A stretch of 8,558 nt of DNA from Hadesarchaea archaeon (GTDB lineage: Archaea > Hadarchaeota > Hadarchaeia > Hadarchaeales > Hadarchaeaceae): assembly GCA_030616505.1 (NCBI GenBank), contig JAUWXD010000006.1, forward strand, positions 1 to 8,558. Direction: 5' to 3'. The position numbers and the translations under genes were made by a program. How positions within the stretch are numbered: the stretch's first letter is position 1; every line of letters starts with the position of its first letter. This document shows positions 5,993 to 8,558 of the stretch, one piece after another. The notes beneath the pieces were generated by a model. That model was not told the DNA's origin. It did not search any database and was given only the letters and a program-made list of their open reading frames with translations.

Positions 5993-6852
5993 TGATCAAA
6001 ATTGCTGTGCCAAAAGGACATTTAGAGGAGTCGACCGTCAAATTGCTCCAAGATTCCGGAATCGGAGTGATAGGTAGAGATGGACGCCAGCTCTTCGCTA
6101 AAACGAACGACCCGGAGATTGAACTGGTATTCGTGCGGGCAGAAGACATTCCAGATTTCGTTGTTAGGGGATCTACCGACTTGGGCATCACTGGTTACGA
6201 CCTGATGCGCGAAAGCGGCGATGTGGATGTTGCAGAACTGCTGGACTTGGGTTACGGTTACACTCGCCTGGTAGTGGCTGCGAGTGAGAAATCCGGTATC
6301 AAATCTGTGCGAGACATAAAATCAGGTGCGAGGGTGGCGACCGAATTCCCGACAAACACCAAACGATACTTCGCGGAAAAGGGGATTAAAATCGAACTCG
6401 TCAACGTCACGGGAGCCGCTGAGATATCACCGTTGATAGGATTGGCGGACGTGATTGTCGATGTGACGAGCACCGGGACAACCCTGCGCGCTAACGGGCT
6501 GGTGATAATCGATGATATCCTCGAAAGCACGTCGCGGCTGATAGCAAACCGAGAAAGTCTGAGTAAGAAGAAAGCCAAAATCGACGACATCGTTACTGCC
6601 ATCAACAGCGTGGTCAAGGCGAGAGGGAAGAAGCTGGTGCTGATGAACGTGCCTGAAAGCAAGCTCGAAGAAATCAAGCGAGTGATGCCGGGGATGGCGG
6701 GGCCGACCGTGTCTCGTGTCGAAGGCAAGAAAGAAATGCTGGCAGTTCAAGCGGTTGTCGACGAAGCCGAGGTCTACAACGTAGTGAAACGTGTCAAGCA
6801 GGCGGGCGCCAAGGATATCCTCGTCATACCAATCGAACGAGTGTTGCCGTGA
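5992..6852 (+). CDS. hisG: ATP phosphoribosyltransferase, long form
   Basis: HisG catalyses the first committed step of histidine synthesis: ATP plus PRPP to phosphoribosyl-ATP and pyrophosphate. At 286 residues it is the long form (HisG_L), which has a C-terminal ACT-like regulatory domain (about 210-286, ending KDILVIPIERVLP) and therefore does not need HisZ. Motifs include MIKIAVPKGHLEE, FVRAEDIPDFVVRGSTDLGITGYD (about 47-70) and the PRPP-binding VDVTSTGTTLRANGL (156-170). The ATG at 5992 is chosen over the GTG three bases earlier because GGAGGTG at 5978-5984 then has a seven-base spacing. The gene starts inside the hisC stop (TGATG). Feedback inhibition by histidine is expected from the family. 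Confidence 0.96.
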   Translation: MIKIAVPKGHLEESTVKLLQDSGIGVIGRDGRQLFAKTNDPEIELVFVRAEDIPDFVVRGSTDLGITGYDLMRESGDVDVAELLDLGYGYTRLVVAASEKSGIKSVRDIKSGARVATEFPTNTKRYFAEKGIKIELVNVTGAAEISPLIGLADVIVDVTSTGTTLRANGLVIIDDILESTSRLIANRESLSKKKAKIDDIVTAINSVVKARGKKLVLMNVPESKLEEIKRVMPGMAGPTVSRVEGKKEMLAVQAVVDEAEVYNVVKRVKQAGAKDILVIPIERVLP

Positions 6853-6871
6853 TGCGAACGGAGGTGCAAGT

Positions 6872-7600
6872 ATGCTGGTGGTTCCAAGCGTGGATATAAT
6901 GAAGGGACGTTGCGTCCAGTTAGTGGGAGGAAGGCCAGAGACGGAGAAAGCTTACGGCGACCCGGTTGAGCTAGCACAACGATGGGTGGCAGAGGGGGCC
7001 AATTACCTACATGTGATCGACCTCGATGCCGCAATTGGTACGGGAGACAACCTCCAGAAGGTCGTCGAAGTAATATCCAATGTCAAGATCGGCGTCGAAG
7101 TAGGCGGCGGCATCCGGACACTCGAGCGGGCGAACAAACTCTTGATAGCTGGGGCTGGAAAAGTGATTTTGGGCACGGCTGCGGTCAAGAATCCCGAGCT
7201 CGTCGCGAAACTCGTCGAACAGGCGGGTGGCGCACGAGTCATGGTCGCGCTCGACTCACGATCAGGTAAAGTTACAATAGAGGGTTGGCAGGCTCAGACC
7301 GAAAAAACGGCAGTCCAACTCGCGAAAGAGTTCGAGCGGATGGGCGTGGGCTCGCTGTTGTATACGGTCGTTGACGTCGAAGGGAGCATGAAAGGCGTTG
7401 CCGAAAGCGAAATCAGAAAACTCACGGACGCCGTCAGAATACCAGTGTTCGCTTCCGGCGGAGTGGGGACGCTGGACGATGTGCGCGCTGCACGAAAAGC
7501 TGGCGCGACAGGGCTGGTCATCGGAATGGCATTATACACGGACAAATTCACATTAAAACAAGCAATGGAGGTGGCAGGAGATGAGAGTTGGAAAAGTTGA
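6872..7600 (+). CDS. hisA: ProFAR isomerase
   Basis: This (beta/alpha)8-barrel enzyme performs the Amadori rearrangement of ProFAR to PRFAR. It is 242 residues, the usual length. Catalytic Asp8 is in VPSVDIMKGRCVQLVGG and Asp128 in VALDSRSG; Thr165 in YTVVDVEGSMKG matches the catalytic threonine. The phosphate-binding turns are VGGGIRTLERA (78-88) and FASGGVGTLDDV (193-204). In many bacterial HisA proteins the YT segment reads DGT; here it is VEGS, a form I recall from other archaeal HisA proteins. The ATG is chosen because GGAGGTG (6860-6866) lies five bases upstream; the longer in-frame start inside hisG would add a non-conserved extension. A 19-base gap separates hisG and hisA. The last 20 bases overlap hisB in another frame. 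Confidence 0.96.
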   Translation: MLVVPSVDIMKGRCVQLVGGRPETEKAYGDPVELAQRWVAEGANYLHVIDLDAAIGTGDNLQKVVEVISNVKIGVEVGGGIRTLERANKLLIAGAGKVILGTAAVKNPELVAKLVEQAGGARVMVALDSRSGKVTIEGWQAQTEKTAVQLAKEFERMGVGSLLYTVVDVEGSMKGVAESEIRKLTDAVRIPVFASGGVGTLDDVRAARKAGATGLVIGMALYTDKFTLKQAMEVAGDESWKS

Positions 7601-8156
7601 GCGAAAAACTAAGGAGACAAAAATCAGCGTCAAAATAAATCTTGACGGAAGCGGTAAGGCGAGGGTTGACACCACCATCAAATTCTTAGACCACTTGCTC
7701 GCGAGCTTCTCCAAGCACAGCTGTTTTGATCTAGACCTAAAAGCCCGCGGCGACTTTGAGCACCACATCGCCGAGGATGCGATGATCGTGCTGGGTGAGG
7801 CCATAGAGCGAGCGCTGGGCAACAAAGCCGGAATCGAGCGCATGGGTGACGCTATGGTGCCGATGGACGATGCGCTGGTGATGGCTGCTGTGGACCTGAG
7901 CGGAAGGGCATTTCCCGACATAGAGGCAAAGTTCTCGAAGCGGAAGTTGGACGACCTCAGCAGTGACTTGGTAACACACATGTTGCAGACGCTGGCGACG
8001 AACGGAAGGTTCAACCTGCACGTGAAAGTCCTACGGGGCAAGAACGATCACCACAAGGCGGAAGCTATCTTCAAGGCACTGGGGGTAGCGTTAGCCAGAG
8101 CGACGAGCAAGACATCTCGGAGACGTGGCGTGCCGAGCACTAAGGGAGTGATCTAA
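7581..8156 (+). CDS. hisB: imidazoleglycerol-phosphate dehydratase
   Basis: This manganese enzyme dehydrates imidazole glycerol phosphate to imidazole-acetol phosphate. It is a monofunctional 191-residue HisB without the phosphatase domain found in enterobacteria. Family motifs are KFLDHLL (His38), HHIAED (His61, His62, Glu65), VDLSGR, THMLQTLATNGRFNLHV (His133), GKNDHHKAEAIFKAL (His157, His158, Glu161) and the C-terminal VPSTKGVI. The first metal motif is short: GDFEHHIAED replaces the usual form in which about five residues, ending in Asp-Asp, separate GD from HH. All metal-binding histidines and glutamates appear kept. GGAGGTG (7567-7573) sits seven bases before the ATG inside the hisA end, giving a 20-base overlap. 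The TAA stop shares its final A with the proposed hisF ACG start. Confidence 0.95.
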   Translation: MRVGKVERKTKETKISVKINLDGSGKARVDTTIKFLDHLLASFSKHSCFDLDLKARGDFEHHIAEDAMIVLGEAIERALGNKAGIERMGDAMVPMDDALVMAAVDLSGRAFPDIEAKFSKRKLDDLSSDLVTHMLQTLATNGRFNLHVKVLRGKNDHHKAEAIFKALGVALARATSKTSRRRGVPSTKGVI

Positions 8157-8558
8157 CGTACAAACGAATCATACCTTGCCTAGATACAAGATACGGAAAA
8201 CTTACCAAAGGAGTGTGCTTCAAAAACGTGAAAGACGTGGGTGACCCAGTTGAGTTCGCCAAGCGTTACGAGAAAGACGGAGCTGACGAGTTGGTGCTTC
8301 TAGACATCACGGCGACCCCAGAGAACAAGCCAACGTTGCTTGAGGTTATCAAGAGAGTGTCGAGCGTGATTTCAATCCCTTTGGCGGTTGGCGGAGGCAT
8401 ACGAAGCGTTGAAGACGCCAAAGCGGTTTTGGGTGCTGGAGCTGGCAAGGTCTCAGTGAATACCGCTGCAGTCAAGAAACCTGAGCTCCTGCGCGAACTC
8501 TCCAATGAATTCGGAGAAGAGAAAGTAGTGTGCGCCATCGACGGCAAAAAATTAGGGG
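8156..8558 (+). CDS. hisF: imidazole glycerol phosphate synthase cyclase subunit, 5' part; ACG start likely
   Basis: HisF is the (beta/alpha)8 cyclase that with HisH turns PRFAR and ammonia into imidazole glycerol phosphate and AICAR. The frame reads YKRIIPCLDTRYGKLTKGV directly from its expected N-terminus. Asp10 and Asp129 (CAIDGKK) match the catalytic pair Asp11/Asp130 of Thermotoga HisF, and LAVGGGIRSVEDA and GKVSVNTAAV are the typical phosphate-binding and strand motifs. The gene is cut by the window end after 134 codons. An in-frame TAA at 8141-8143 and the absence of ATG, GTG or TTG before the conserved N-terminus leave ACG at 8156 as the best start, with GGGAGTG (8144-8150) five bases upstream. 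The next in-frame GTG (about 8213) would remove Asp10. Either this is a real ACG start or an ATG altered by mutation or a sequencing error. Confidence 0.93.

Noticed and set aside
6791..6871. Upstream in-frame start for hisA inside hisG
   Set aside because: HisA conservation begins at MLVVPSVDIMKG, and a strong GGAGGTG lies five bases before the ATG at 6872; the extension would overlap the conserved hisG end.
7079..8470. Similarity between hisA and hisF segments (VGGGIR...GAGKV...TAAVK.PEL) as a new repeat
   Set aside because: This is the known ancient paralogy of the two (beta/alpha)8-barrel enzymes, not a recent duplication; identity is at protein level only.

Overview
The window is archaeal chromosomal DNA. 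It carries a group II chaperonin (thermosome), a pyruvoyl-dependent arginine decarboxylase, an archaeal-type AMP phosphorylase, TATA/BRE-like elements ahead of the transcription units and strong GGAGGTG-type ribosome binding sites. The protein set fits a euryarchaeote or a related uncultured lineage. I cannot name the taxon from this sequence alone.

Layout. Bases 1-80 hold the 5' end of a minus-strand gene that looks like an archaeal winged-helix regulator. A roughly 220-base divergent promoter region separates it from the thermosome gene (300-1946, +), which is followed by pdaD (1993-2538, +). These converge on the AMP phosphorylase gene (2550-4082, -), with only 11 bases between stop codons. 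Upstream of that gene, on the same strand, is a one-domain-pair Lrp/AsnC regulator (4139-4585, -). The Lrp gene diverges from a compact histidine operon on the plus strand: an unrecognised 60-residue ORF, hisC, hisG, hisA, hisB and the first 134 codons of hisF, which runs off the window.

How the genes work together. HisG starts histidine synthesis from ATP and PRPP. HisA, HisF (with HisH, not in the window), HisB and HisC carry out later steps. Junctions are tight: ATGA overlap orf60/hisC, TGATG hisC/hisG, a 19-base gap hisG/hisA with a strong Shine-Dalgarno, a 20-base overlap hisA/hisB, and TAACG hisB/hisF, so translation is probably coupled. AMP phosphorylase belongs to the archaeal nucleoside-monophosphate salvage route (with R15P isomerase and type III RubisCO). 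PdaD supplies agmatine for polyamines and for agmatidine in tRNA-Ile2.

Most of the coding content is ordinary archaeal housekeeping; I do not see a wholly new system. The points worth checking are: (i) hisF has no ATG, GTG or TTG available and appears to start at ACG; (ii) a perfect 9+9 inverted repeat brackets the his TATA box; (iii) a 15-bp imperfect palindrome lies midway between the divergent lrp and his promoters; (iv) an unknown small ORF heads the his operon; (v) HisB has a shortened metal-binding loop.
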